Program-made: the position numbers and the translations under genes | Assembly (NCBI GenBank): GCA_900555035.1 | Contig: USJX01000007.1 | Coordinates: 1-59,681 of the forward strand | Source: an uncultured Prevotella sp. | Lineage (GTDB): Bacteria; Bacteroidota; Bacteroidia; Bacteroidales; Bacteroidaceae | DNA: 59,681 bases | Reading direction: 5' to 3' | Part shown: positions 18,636-26,940 of the stretch, one piece after another | How the letters are laid out: the number at the start of each line of letters is the position of its first letter | How positions within the stretch are numbered: the first letter of the stretch is position 1 | Notes under the pieces: model-generated | Database searches by the model: none | What the model was told of the DNA's origin: nothing | What the model saw: only the letters and a program-made list of their open reading frames with translations

Positions 18636-18714
18636 TAGTTTATAGGGCATTCTTGCTTTATGGGCATTCTTGCCTATCGCAAGTTTGCTATACAGCGAAG
18701 CCGCTATAAACTAT
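18636..18714. repeat. dispersed MITE-like repeat, copy 1
   Basis: Ends carry the inverted repeat ATAGTTTATAG / CTATAAACTAT. Internal blocks TAGTTTATAGGGCATTC (18636-18652) and AGCGAAGCCGCTATAAACTA (from 18694) recur at 46603-46704. It fills the ffh-folD gap. Confidence 0.65.
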
Positions 18715-18730
18715 TAACTATCAACTGTTT

Positions 18731-20083
18731 TTACATTCCCGGCATCTTAGGCATGCCTGGCATACCCTTCATGCGGCTCATCATCTGGGCCATCTTGTTG
18801 CCTGTCATCATCTGCATCATCTTGCGGGTTTGGTCAAACTGCTTGATGAGCTTGTTCACCTCCTGGATATCAGTGCCCGAACCCTTAGCGATACGCTGGC
18901 GGCGGCTGGTATTGAGGATTCCAGGATTAGAGCGCTCCTTTGGAGTCATACTCTGGATGATAGCCTCTACACTCTTGAAGGCATCCTCAGGGATATCAAC
19001 GTCGCGGATAGCCTTGCCCACACCAGGAATCATGGCAGCCAGGTCCTTGATGTTACCCATCTTCTTGATTTGCTGAATCTGATTGTAGAAATCGTTGAAG
19101 TCGAACTGGTTCTTGCGAATCTTCTTCTCCAGCTTCTTAGCCTCCTCCAGGTCAAACTGCTCCTGCGCACGCTCTACCAGGGAAACCACGTCACCCATAC
19201 CCAGAATACGGTCGGCCATACGGGCTGGATGGAACACGTCGATGGCCTCCATCTTCTCGCCAGTACCGATAAACTTGATAGGCTTGGTAACCACGGTGCG
19301 GATACTGAGGGCAGCACCACCACGGGTATCACCATCGAGCTTGGTGAGAACAACACCGTTAAAATCGAGGCGGTCGTTGAACTCCTTGGCTGTATTCACG
19401 GCATCCTGACCGGTCATGGAGTCAACCACGAAGAGGGTCTCGTCAGGATTCAGATGATTCTTCAGATTGCTGATCTCGTTCATCATCTGCTCGTCGATGG
19501 CGAGACGACCGGCTGTATCCACGATAACCACGTCGTTGCCGTTGGTCTTAGCCTGCTGCAAGGCATGGTCGGCGATGACGCAGACATCCTTGTTATCAGG
19601 CTCGCTATATACAGGAACGCCCACCTGCTCGCCCACTACATGGAGCTGCTGGATAGCAGCAGGACGGTAAACGTCACAGGCCACGAGCAATGGTTTCTTG
19701 CCCTTCTTGGTTTTGAGCAGATTAGCCAGCTTACCGCTGAAGGTAGTCTTACCGGAACCCTGCAAACCACTCATCAGGATGATTGCCGGGCGGTTTTCCA
19801 ACTTCAAAGGAGCTTCCTCGCCACCCATCAGTTCAGCCAGCTCGTCGTGAACCAGCTTCACCATCAGCTGTCCAGGCTTCACGGCAGTGAGCACGTTCAT
19901 GCCCAGCGCCTTCTCCTTCACCTTGTTGGTGAATTCCTTAGCCACCTTATAGTTAACGTCGGCATCGAGGAGTGCACGGCGCACATCCTTCATGGTTTCA
20001 GCCACGTTGATTTCCGTAATCTTACCTTCACCCTTCAAGATTTTGAAGGAACGTTCTAATCTATCACTTAAATTTTCAAACAT
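18731..20083 (-). CDS. ffh: signal recognition particle protein Ffh
   Basis: SRP54 GTPase that binds signal sequences and the SRP RNA and targets ribosomes to FtsY. 450 residues: N domain (1-90), G domain with P-loop GLQGSGKTT (106-114), DTAGR and TKLDGDTRGG, then a methionine-rich M domain (about 300-450) ending in repeated MxxM and PGMPKMPGM, the signal-peptide groove. I found no 4.5S RNA gene nearby. A promoter lies just upstream. Confidence 0.97.
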   Translation of the reverse strand: MFENLSDRLERSFKILKGEGKITEINVAETMKDVRRALLDADVNYKVAKEFTNKVKEKALGMNVLTAVKPGQLMVKLVHDELAELMGGEEAPLKLENRPAIILMSGLQGSGKTTFSGKLANLLKTKKGKKPLLVACDVYRPAAIQQLHVVGEQVGVPVYSEPDNKDVCVIADHALQQAKTNGNDVVIVDTAGRLAIDEQMMNEISNLKNHLNPDETLFVVDSMTGQDAVNTAKEFNDRLDFNGVVLTKLDGDTRGGAALSIRTVVTKPIKFIGTGEKMEAIDVFHPARMADRILGMGDVVSLVERAQEQFDLEEAKKLEKKIRKNQFDFNDFYNQIQQIKKMGNIKDLAAMIPGVGKAIRDVDIPEDAFKSVEAIIQSMTPKERSNPGILNTSRRQRIAKGSGTDIQEVNKLIKQFDQTRKMMQMMTGNKMAQMMSRMKGMPGMPKMPGM

Positions 20084-20113
20084 GTTCTTAATTGTACTTT
20101 TTTATTTCGGGCA

Positions 20114-20144
20114 CAAAGTTACGAACTTTTTTCGAGAAAGCCAA
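20114..20144 (-). promoter_or_regulatory. promoter of ffh
   Basis: The minus strand has TTG (20142-20144), 20 bp and TAACTTTG (20114-20121), 30 bp before the ffh ATG. Confidence 0.55.
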
Positions 20145-20155
20145 CTCAATTTTGA

Positions 20156-20836
20156 TTATTTTTCAAAATCTTGCTCTTTTGCATCATTTTGAATATCGAG
20201 AAGCGTATTCTCTGCTGATTTCTGCTTGGTCTCATCCTGCTTTTCCGATGTCACTTTCTTCTTAGCGCTCAGATTGATAGGATTTTTCAATTCATACTTC
20301 TTTCCCGTAGCTTTTTCGTAGGCATTGATGAGCGGATCGTTGTTTTCCATCTTCGAGAACACCTTCCTGGCCTCCCTCAGATGTTTCTGGTCGCGACGCC
20401 CCTGGCTATCCATCATGTTGCCCAGATCGAAGCCTACCAGACGGGTATGTCCCAGCGCGGCATTTCTGCCTGCCTCCACAGCTTCCTGACAGGCCTGGCT
20501 CTTAACCTTACCGACGTTTTCCTGGTTTTTGCCCCACACGGTCACCTCGCCTATCTGCTTGGCTTCCGGCAGCAGGAACACGGTATCAGGCAGTTCCTTG
20601 TAGCGGATGGTAGCCTTCACGTAGCCGGGTTTCGACACGGTGGCAGAGTCAAACTGATAGCGCATGTTCCAATAGCCTCGGTAATCGGTGCGTGCCCACT
20701 GGTTCTTGTCGGTATGAATCAGCGCTTCGCGGATAGGCACATGGTCTTCGGCACTGGCGATGACGCAGGTTTTCTGCGCCTGTGCCATAGATGCCACCGA
20801 CATCAGGCAGATGATAAAAAATATAATCTTCTTCAT
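20156..20836 (-). CDS. secreted hypothetical protein with carboxypeptidase-regulatory-like domain
   Basis: 226 residues. The signal peptide ends ASMAQAQ near residue 20. Residues about 22-90 look like the CarboxypepD_reg-type beta-sandwich often found before TonB plug domains: the strand pattern VPIREALIHTDKNQW, TDYRGYW, VSKPGYVKATIRYKELPDTVFLLP, then IGEVTVWGK. The remainder is helical and charged, ending in a Lys/Glu-rich tail. I do not recognise a function. It has its own consensus promoter. Confidence 0.7.
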   Translation of the reverse strand: MKKIIFFIICLMSVASMAQAQKTCVIASAEDHVPIREALIHTDKNQWARTDYRGYWNMRYQFDSATVSKPGYVKATIRYKELPDTVFLLPEAKQIGEVTVWGKNQENVGKVKSQACQEAVEAGRNAALGHTRLVGFDLGNMMDSQGRRDQKHLREARKVFSKMENNDPLINAYEKATGKKYELKNPINLSAKKKVTSEKQDETKQKSAENTLLDIQNDAKEQDFEK

Positions 20837-20860
20837 AATCTTTGCTTATTTTTGAGAAGG

Positions 20861-20891
20861 CAAAAATAACAAGAATCCTGCATTCTGCAAA
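20861..20891 (-). promoter_or_regulatory. promoter of the secreted hypothetical gene
   Basis: The minus strand has TTTG (20888-20891), a 19-bp spacer and TATTTTTG (20861-20868). Exact consensus. Confidence 0.65.
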
Positions 20892-20932
20892 ATATTGCAA
20901 TAGATATTAACCTGATTAAGCAGATATTAACC

Positions 20933-20969
20933 TCAGGAAGGATATCTGCATGACGAGATATCCTCCTGA
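20933..20969 (-). terminator. hairpin downstream of the GltD-like gene
   Basis: TCAGGAAGGATATC (20933-20946) pairs with 20957-20969, a 13-bp stem with one bulge. No T run is present, so efficiency is uncertain. Confidence 0.5.
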
Positions 20970-20978
20970 CCCATGCAA

Positions 20979-22352
20979 TTATACGCCTTCTTTTTCGATT
21001 CGTTTAGCTTCTTCAAGCAGCTTGATGGCATCCACATACTGGGCGATGCCCTGTGCCACTTCCTTGGCTGCCTTCATCGCCAAGACCACGGTCTGCGGAC
21101 GGTGAACCACATCTCCTCCAGCAAAGACACCACGGCGGGTAGTCATACCGAACGGACGCTCCACCACCTTTACGTAGCCCTTTTCATCCACCTCGATACC
21201 TGCGGTGGTAGAAACGATACGATTGGCAGGACGGGAACCGATGGCGAGATAGATTCTGTCGAAATTCTCAACTCTCTCTCCCTCAGGAGTATTCAGTACG
21301 CAGCTTCCCAGTCGGCCGTTCTTGCCCTTGAGGAAAGCCTCCACGGTGGTCTTCCACTCAAACTTGACGCCCTCTTTCACGGCATCCTCGTATTCGCTCC
21401 GGATGGCAGGCATCTCTTCCTGGGTCTTGCGGTAGAGCACGGTGACATCGGCACCCAGACGGATGGCTGTACGGGCAGCATCCATCGCCACGTTGCCGCC
21501 GCCGATTACGCCCACCTTCTCTCCATCTCTCAGCGGCACCATGTCGCGGGTCAAGGCACCCTCGTTATAGGCACTCACGTTGTGCAGGAAATAGGTGCTC
21601 TGGCTCACACCATGCAGCGTAGAACCAGGGGTAGAATCCATGTTCTGAGGCACACTGGTACCCGTGCCCATGAAGATGGCATCGTAACCAGCACGGAAGA
21701 GGCTGTCGATGGTGACATTGTTTTCACCCACCATGCAGTTGGTGATAAACTGTACACCCAGTGCCTCAATCTTGCTTATCTCGTCGCGCACCACGCTCTT
21801 AGGCAGTCTGTATTCCGGAATACCATACATCAGCACGCCGCCCGGCTCAGCCTGTCCTTCGAAGATGGTAACATTGAAACCCTGGCGGGCGAGATCACCA
21901 GCCACGGTAAGACCAGCAGGTCCCGAACCGATAACAGCCACGCGACCACGCGTCTTCTGAGGCAACTTTTCTCTGGAAAGGTTCATCTTGGTATCGAAGT
22001 CAGCAACAAACTGCTCCAGCTTGCCAATCTGCACCGGTTTTCCCTTCTTTCCCAACACACAATGTCCCTGGCACTGCTTCTCGTGCGGGCAAACACGTCC
22101 GCAGATGGCAGGCAGGTTGCTCTTGGCGTTGATGATGCTCATCGCAGCACCCATGTTACCCATGGAGAGCTCGTGTACGAAGTCCGGAATATCGTTTTCA
22201 ATAGGGCATCCCTTCTTGCACTGAGGAATCTTGCAATGCAGGCATCTCTTGGCCTCCTCAATCGCCTCGTGGATAGTGAATCCCTCGTTTACCACTTGAA
22301 ACATGCTAGGCTGTTCAGCTGTGTTATTCTGTTGATCAATCTGTTCACTCAT
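20979..22352 (-). CDS. gltD: NADPH-dependent glutamate synthase small subunit-like oxidoreductase
   Basis: 457-residue flavoprotein of the GltD family. The N-terminal double [4Fe-4S] domain has cysteines in RCLHCKIPQCKKGCP and ICGRVCPHEKQCQGHC. FAD-binding GSGPAGLTVAGDLA is near residue 142, NADPH-binding GGGNVAMDAARTA near 285, and FAGGDVV near the C-terminus. No large subunit (gltB) is adjacent, so it may act as a stand-alone GltA-type enzyme or as an electron carrier for another partner. It follows tyrA on the same strand with no recognisable promoter in the 98-bp gap, so it may belong to the aromatic operon; glutamate is the amino donor there. Confidence 0.85.
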   Translation of the reverse strand: MSEQIDQQNNTAEQPSMFQVVNEGFTIHEAIEEAKRCLHCKIPQCKKGCPIENDIPDFVHELSMGNMGAAMSIINAKSNLPAICGRVCPHEKQCQGHCVLGKKGKPVQIGKLEQFVADFDTKMNLSREKLPQKTRGRVAVIGSGPAGLTVAGDLARQGFNVTIFEGQAEPGGVLMYGIPEYRLPKSVVRDEISKIEALGVQFITNCMVGENNVTIDSLFRAGYDAIFMGTGTSVPQNMDSTPGSTLHGVSQSTYFLHNVSAYNEGALTRDMVPLRDGEKVGVIGGGNVAMDAARTAIRLGADVTVLYRKTQEEMPAIRSEYEDAVKEGVKFEWKTTVEAFLKGKNGRLGSCVLNTPEGERVENFDRIYLAIGSRPANRIVSTTAGIEVDEKGYVKVVERPFGMTTRRGVFAGGDVVHRPQTVVLAMKAAKEVAQGIAQYVDAIKLLEEAKRIEKEGV

Positions 22353-22450
22353 AATCTACTACTCTTCTGTTGTCTTCCTGTATTTTCCTGTATTTTCTTG
22401 TATCTTTCCGGTACATTTCTTCTATTTTCCAGTATCTTTCCTGTACCTTC

Positions 22451-23251
22451 TTATTTCTGCTGTCTGATCTCGATGTCTTCCTTCACGTGGTTTCTGATTT
22501 TGGTGAGGAAGAGTTTCATGCGCTTGGCATCCTTGTGGTCGATGATATCGATGAGTTCAGCCAGCTCTTCACGAATCTGTGCCACCTGTCCCGATGTATA
22601 TGGGTTGAAGAGGATTTCCTGCAGCAGGTAGTCGTCTTCGTTCAGCACGCCCTTGGCTATCTGCATGTGGCGCTTGAAGGTGGTGCCCGGAGCATCCTGA
22701 TGCTTCATCACGGCGGCGAAGGCAAAGGTACTCACGAATGGGATACTCAGCGAGTAAGCCACCGTCTGGTCGTGCTCGTCGAAGGTATATTCATGAAGGC
22801 TCAGTCCCAGCTTCTGGTAGAGATCCTTGAAGAATATCTTGCCCATATAGTCGCCCTCCTGGATAATCACCGCATTCTCCTCGGAGAGCTGGTTCAGGTT
22901 GGCAAAGGTAGGACCGAACATCGGGTGGGTGCTCACGAATCTGAATCCACATTTATCGTAGAATTCATGCAGGCCGGTCTTCACGGATGCGATGTCGCTG
23001 ATGATGCAGTCGCTGGAGAGATGCGGCAGCAGCTCCTCGAACGCCGGAATGGTGTATTTCACCGTCACGGCATTGATAACAAGTTCCGGACGGAACATCT
23101 CCACCTCCTCCATCTTGGTAAAGCGATAGCAGTTGTAGGTGAAGCGCAGGCGCTTGGCATCCTTTTCGTAAACTGCCACCTCGTGGTCGAAACTGAGCAG
23201 GTCGATGAAAAAGCTTCCCATCTTACCTGCTCCCATGATTAATATTCTCAT
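22451..23251 (-). CDS. tyrA: prephenate dehydrogenase
   Basis: Oxidative decarboxylation of prephenate toward tyrosine. 266 residues, a short monofunctional form with no chorismate mutase and no ACT domain. The Rossmann motif MGAGKMGSFF is at the N-terminus, and the catalytic region includes VSTHPMFGPT with the family's conserved His, then HDQTVAYSLSIPF. Chorismate mutase activity is supplied by the fusion encoded immediately upstream. The preceding spacer contains a long GAAGA-type inverted repeat. Confidence 0.92.
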   Translation of the reverse strand: MRILIMGAGKMGSFFIDLLSFDHEVAVYEKDAKRLRFTYNCYRFTKMEEVEMFRPELVINAVTVKYTIPAFEELLPHLSSDCIISDIASVKTGLHEFYDKCGFRFVSTHPMFGPTFANLNQLSEENAVIIQEGDYMGKIFFKDLYQKLGLSLHEYTFDEHDQTVAYSLSIPFVSTFAFAAVMKHQDAPGTTFKRHMQIAKGVLNEDDYLLQEILFNPYTSGQVAQIREELAELIDIIDHKDAKRMKLFLTKIRNHVKEDIEIRQQK

Positions 23252-23262
23252 TTCTTTATAAA

Positions 23263-23367
23263 AAGTGAAGAACGAAGAGTGAAGAACGAAGAATTTTCTT
23301 GTTTAAAGAACAAAGAACCCATAAAAAGCATATGAATTCTTCACTCTTCGTTCTTCACTCTTCACTT
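23263..23367. repeat. imperfect 34-bp inverted repeat built of heptamers
   Basis: The left arm 23263-23296 is made of GAAGAAC and GAAGAGT words; the right arm 23334-23367 is its near complement. It lies between the DAHPS-CM gene and tyrA. A transcript would form a long hairpin here inside the operon. Confidence 0.65.
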
Positions 23368-23370
23368 AAT

Positions 23371-24438
23371 TTATTTCTGATTCAGGATTTCCAACTGCTG
23401 GCGGACACTCTCCTCGTGGATATGCTCGAAAATCTGAGCAGCGAAATCTGCACTCATGCCGCAGAGGGCAGCCTGTGCACCACGCTTGTCGAGAATCTCG
23501 TTATAGCGGTTGGTCTGCACGATGGTCATGTTGTGCTCCTTCTTGTAGGTACCAATCTCACGGCACACGCGCATACGCTTTGCCAGGAGATCCATCAGCT
23601 GGTTGTCGAGCTCATCAATCTGGCCACGCAACTGGTGCAGCCCCTCGGTAGAATAATGCTCGTCGCGAACCACGAGGAGACTCAGGATGTAATCTAAGAC
23701 CTCTGGAGTAACCTGCTGCTTGGCATCGCTCCATGCATCGTCTGGATTGCAGTGGCTCTCTACGATGAGTCCGTCGAAGCCCAAGTCCATTGCCTGCTGG
23801 CAGAGAGGAGCAATCAGGTCGCGGCGGCCACCGATATGGCTAGGGTCGCAGATGATAGGCAACTGTGGTATGCGGCGATGCAACTCGATAGGAATCTGCC
23901 ACATTGGGAGGTTGCGGTAGATTTTCTTGTCGAAGCTTGAGAAACCGCGATGGATGGCACCCAGTTTCTTGATACCAGCCTGGTTGATGCGCTGCAGGGC
24001 ACCAATCCAGAGCTCCAGGTCTGGGTTCACAGGGTTCTTCACCAGCACAGGCACATCCACACCCTTCAGGCTGTCGGCCAATGCCTGCATGGCGAATGGG
24101 TTGGCAGAAGTACGCGCACCCACCCAAAGAATGTCGATACCATACTTCAAGGCGAGTTCCACGTGCTCAGGAGTAGCCACCTCAGTAGCGGTGAGCATAC
24201 CGGTTTCCTCCTTCACCTGCTTCATCCAAGGCAAAGCCTCCTCACCATTTCCCTCAAAGCCTCCTGGCTTGGTGCGAGGCTTCCACACGCCCGCACGGAA
24301 CATGTGGCAGCCCTTGGCAGCAAGCTGCTTGGCTGTTGTCATAACTTGCTCCTCAGTCTCAGCAGAACATGGGCCTGCGATGACACAAGGGCGCTCCTGG
24401 TCACTAGGAAAATTCAATGGTTCTAATTCTAATTCCAT
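23371..24438 (-). CDS. fused 3-deoxy-7-phosphoheptulonate synthase / chorismate mutase
   Basis: Bifunctional enzyme for the first step of the shikimate pathway and the branch-point step to prephenate. 355 residues: a KDO8P/DAHP synthase barrel at about 1-260 (GPCSAETEEQV, RAGVWKPRTKPGGFEG, KNPVNPDLELWIGAL, IIVESHCNPDDAWSD region) and an AroQ-type chorismate mutase at about 265-350 (LHQLRGQIDELDNQLMDLLAKRM). The order synthase-then-mutase is the arrangement known in Bacteroidota. The fusion explains why pheA and tyrA here carry no mutase domain. Confidence 0.95.
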   Translation of the reverse strand: MELELEPLNFPSDQERPCVIAGPCSAETEEQVMTTAKQLAAKGCHMFRAGVWKPRTKPGGFEGNGEEALPWMKQVKEETGMLTATEVATPEHVELALKYGIDILWVGARTSANPFAMQALADSLKGVDVPVLVKNPVNPDLELWIGALQRINQAGIKKLGAIHRGFSSFDKKIYRNLPMWQIPIELHRRIPQLPIICDPSHIGGRRDLIAPLCQQAMDLGFDGLIVESHCNPDDAWSDAKQQVTPEVLDYILSLLVVRDEHYSTEGLHQLRGQIDELDNQLMDLLAKRMRVCREIGTYKKEHNMTIVQTNRYNEILDKRGAQAALCGMSADFAAQIFEHIHEESVRQQLEILNQK

Positions 24439-24504
24439 AGTCGTATATTTTTAAATTTCTTACTTTTTTTATCTTTAAGATGAAGGGGCCGGGGGACCAG
24501 CGAT

Positions 24505-24571
24505 GGAATCGCTGAGAACGGGAACGGAAAGGGGAAAGGCTCTTTTTACCTTTTTACCCTTTTCCCCTTTT
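24505..24571. repeat. GGAATCGC repeat plus purine/pyrimidine hairpin
   Basis: GGAATCGCTGAGAACGGGAA (from 24505) resembles 41536-41564 and 43672-43700. It is followed by AAAGGGGAAA pairing with TTTTCCCCTTTT, which reaches the end of the aminotransferase gene. Confidence 0.5.
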
Positions 24572-25739
24572 ACTTTTCAAAAACCTTCTTGATTCTCTCT
24601 AAAGCCTCCTTCATCTTCTCATCCTTGGCGCAGAGGCTGATGCGGATATATCGCTTGCCGTTGCTTCCGAAGATGAAGCCTGGGGTGATGAAGACGCGTG
24701 CCTCGTGCAGCACCTTCTCTGTCAAGTCCTCCACATCGGCATATTTCTCAGGAATCTTGCCCCAGAGGAACATGCCCACCTGATTAGGGTCAAACTGGCA
24801 ATCCAATACCTTCATAATCTCCTCGGCTATGTTGCGGCGGCGGCGATAGTTCTGGATGTTGTTCTCGCGGTGCCACTCGTCGGTGTTGTTGAGCATCGCC
24901 TCGGCAGCAGCCAACTGAATGCCTCTGAAGCTTCCGTTGTCGATGTTGCTCTTCACCTTCAGGATCCACGAGATGAAGGTCTTGTTGCTCGAAATCATCG
25001 CCACACGCCAGCCCGGCATGTTGTGGCTCTTGCTCAGCGAATTGAATTCGATGCAGCAGTCCTTGGCTCCAGGCACCTGCATGATGCTCATCGGGTGTTC
25101 GTTGAGGATGAGCGAATATGGATTGTCGTTTACCACCACGATGTTGTGCTTCTGGGCGAAGGCTACCAGCTTTTCGTAGGTCTCGCGCTTCGCCACTCCG
25201 CCTGTAGGCATGTTCGGATAGTTGGTCCACATCAGCTTCACGTGACTCAGGTCCATCGCCTCCAGGGCATCGAAGTCGGGCTGCCATCCGTTGTCCTCAC
25301 GCAGGTCGTAGTAGGTAATCTTGGTACCCAGAATCTTGTTGATGGCGGTGTAGGTGGGATAGCCCGGGTTCGGGATGAGCACCTCGTCGCCAGGATTGCA
25401 GAAGGCGAGCGTTACGTGCAGGATGCCTTCCTTGCTACCTATGAGCGGCTGTATCTCCGTAGCCCAGTCTAAATCTACATCATACCATCTCTTGTAGAAA
25501 CCAGCCATAGCCTTGCGCAGTTCCGGGATACCCACCGTAGGCTGATATCCGTGTGCGTTTGGATTGTTGGCTACCTCGCAGAGCTTGTCGATGGTCTGCT
25601 TAGAAGGCGGCATGTCTGGACTTCCGATGGCAAGACTGATGATGTCCATGCCCTCAGCATTAAGCTTAGCCACTTCCTTCAGCTTGCGGCTGAAGTAGTA
25701 TTCCTGTATTTCCGTTACTCTATTGGCTGGTTGTATCAT
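24570..25739 (-). CDS. class I/II PLP aminotransferase in the Phe/Tyr operon
   Basis: Fold-type I aminotransferase, 389 residues. PLP contacts: PGYPTYTA, NDNPYS with Asp205 and Tyr208, and the Schiff-base Lys237 in NSLSKSHNMPGWR. The C-terminal Arg region (KRYIRISLC) is present. Family annotation ranges over aspartate, LL-diaminopimelate and aromatic aminotransferases. Its place between pheA and the DAHPS-CM fusion makes phenylpyruvate/hydroxyphenylpyruvate (or prephenate) the likely acceptor. This assignment rests on context, not on a substrate motif. Confidence 0.87.
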   Translation of the reverse strand: MIQPANRVTEIQEYYFSRKLKEVAKLNAEGMDIISLAIGSPDMPPSKQTIDKLCEVANNPNAHGYQPTVGIPELRKAMAGFYKRWYDVDLDWATEIQPLIGSKEGILHVTLAFCNPGDEVLIPNPGYPTYTAINKILGTKITYYDLREDNGWQPDFDALEAMDLSHVKLMWTNYPNMPTGGVAKRETYEKLVAFAQKHNIVVVNDNPYSLILNEHPMSIMQVPGAKDCCIEFNSLSKSHNMPGWRVAMISSNKTFISWILKVKSNIDNGSFRGIQLAAAEAMLNNTDEWHRENNIQNYRRRRNIAEEIMKVLDCQFDPNQVGMFLWGKIPEKYADVEDLTEKVLHEARVFITPGFIFGSNGKRYIRISLCAKDEKMKEALERIKKVFEK

Positions 25740-25788
25740 AATTCTTATTTTTTAATTCTCAACTATTAACTAAACTGTTAACTATAAA

Positions 25789-26622
25789 CTATTCTTTCTC
25801 CTCATATTCTCCCAACACCTTGATCTTCTTCACCAGCGGCGTAATGGCGTCGATGCTCTGGCGGTAGCGGGTCAGGTTGTCGAAGGTGAGATCCACGTAG
25901 AAGAGATATTCCCACTCATGTCCGATGTTCGGCAGCGACTGAATCTTGGTAAGATTGATGTCGTAGAAACTCAGGATGGTGAGCACCTTGGAGAGCGAAC
26001 CCTTGTCGTGAGGCAGACTGAAGACGATGCTCGCCTTGTTGGCCTTCTCGATGGGACGGAGAAGAGCGGCCTTCTGCGGATTGCAGACCACGAGGAATCG
26101 GGTGTAGTTGTGCGGATTGTCGTGGATGCCTTCCTGCAATACCTTCATGCCGTACATCTGGGCGGCATACGAAGAGCAGATGGCAGCCCATCCATGTACC
26201 TTGTGCTGCGATATGTAAGCTGCAGAACCGGCAGTATCCTCTGCCTCCACCGCCTTGAGGTTGGGATGGTTGGCCAGAAACTTGCCACACTGCATCAATG
26301 CCACCGGATGGGAGTGAACCTCCTGCAGGGTGCTCCAGTCGTCATCAGGCAGACAGCAGATGCTGTGCTCAATGTGCAGCTTGTGCTCGCCCACCACGGT
26401 GGTTCCACTCTGTCGGAGCAGTTCGTAGTTGTGGAGCAGACTGCCCGCTATGGTATTCTCGATGGCACAGATGCCAACCACCGTAGGGTCTCGCTTGATG
26501 TTCTCGAACACCTCCTCGAAGGTGGCGCAGCAAATCAGCTCTATCTGTTCGCCCTCAAAATACTGATGGGCAGTGATGTCGTGAAACGACCCCAACTCTC
26601 CTTGTATTGCTATTCTCTTCAT
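25789..26622 (-). CDS. pheA: prephenate dehydratase
   Basis: Converts prephenate to phenylpyruvate. 277 residues, monofunctional. The catalytic prephenate dehydratase domain (1-180) begins RIAIQGELGSFHDITAHQYF and includes CAIENTIAGSLLHNYELL and DTAGSAAYIS, then TRFLVV. The ACT regulatory domain (about 195-270) has LPHDKGSLSKVLTILSFYDINLTKIQSLP, the phenylalanine-binding region. First structural gene of the aromatic operon, preceded by a leader of about 310 nt carrying an attenuator. Feedback control at the protein level (ACT) would add to attenuation of the mRNA. Confidence 0.95.
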   Translation of the reverse strand: MKRIAIQGELGSFHDITAHQYFEGEQIELICCATFEEVFENIKRDPTVVGICAIENTIAGSLLHNYELLRQSGTTVVGEHKLHIEHSICCLPDDDWSTLQEVHSHPVALMQCGKFLANHPNLKAVEAEDTAGSAAYISQHKVHGWAAICSSYAAQMYGMKVLQEGIHDNPHNYTRFLVVCNPQKAALLRPIEKANKASIVFSLPHDKGSLSKVLTILSFYDINLTKIQSLPNIGHEWEYLFYVDLTFDNLTRYRQSIDAITPLVKKIKVLGEYEEKE

Positions 26623-26713
26623 TGCCGTATCTCTCTTTTTTTCCAGTTAGCGAAATCTTCCGGTCACGAAATCTTCCGGTTTATGAATATTACCGGTCAC
26701 GAAATCTACCAGT

Positions 26714-26754
26714 TTACGAAAAACGGTCCAACTCTTGATAGAGCGGGACCGTTT
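26714..26754 (-). terminator. attenuator terminator in the pheA leader
   Basis: AAACGGTCC pairs perfectly with GGACCGTTT (26721-26729 with 26746-26754) and on the minus strand is followed at once by TTTTTCGT. It lies about 38 nt after the stop of the Phe/Tyr-rich leader ORF and about 100 nt before pheA, as expected for an attenuator. The segment TCCCGCT of its 5' arm/loop can instead pair with AGCGGGA inside the leader ORF. Confidence 0.85.
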
Positions 26755-26791
26755 CGATGATTTCAAAGAATCTAATATCCTAAGTTGAAAT

Positions 26792-26869
26792 TTACACGCA
26801 ACTTCCCGCTTTACAATTGCTTGCAAAGTAAAAGTAATAGCTAAAAAAGTAAGCGTTCAACTTCTTCAT
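26792..26869 (-). CDS. Phe/Tyr-rich leader peptide of the aromatic operon
   Basis: 25-codon ORF, ATG at 26869 and TAA at 26794-26792. Residues 7-15 read YFFSYYFYF, eight aromatic residues out of nine, encoded by TAC TTT TTT AGC TAT TAC TTT TAC TTT. The tail is basic and contains two Cys. It sits between an exact consensus promoter and an intrinsic terminator, upstream of pheA, aminotransferase, DAHPS-CM and tyrA. By analogy with pheL-type leaders, slow translation at these codons when Phe-tRNA or Tyr-tRNA is scarce would favour the antiterminator. It is regulatory rather than a working protein. The arrangement is seen directly; the mechanism is inferred. Confidence 0.85.
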   Translation of the reverse strand: MKKLNAYFFSYYFYFASNCKAGSCV

Positions 26870-26940
26870 AATTCTTATTTTTTTATTTGTTATTCACTCG
26901 TTGCTTCGGGTTTCAACTCCTGGAAGCCTCAACCCGTTTG

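Noticed and set aside
18830..20059. 409-codon plus-strand ORF opposite ffh, and similar long ORFs opposite gltD and the DUF2-like genes
   Set aside because: Shadows of well-supported genes; composition is that of reverse-complement codons and no start signals or family motifs are present.
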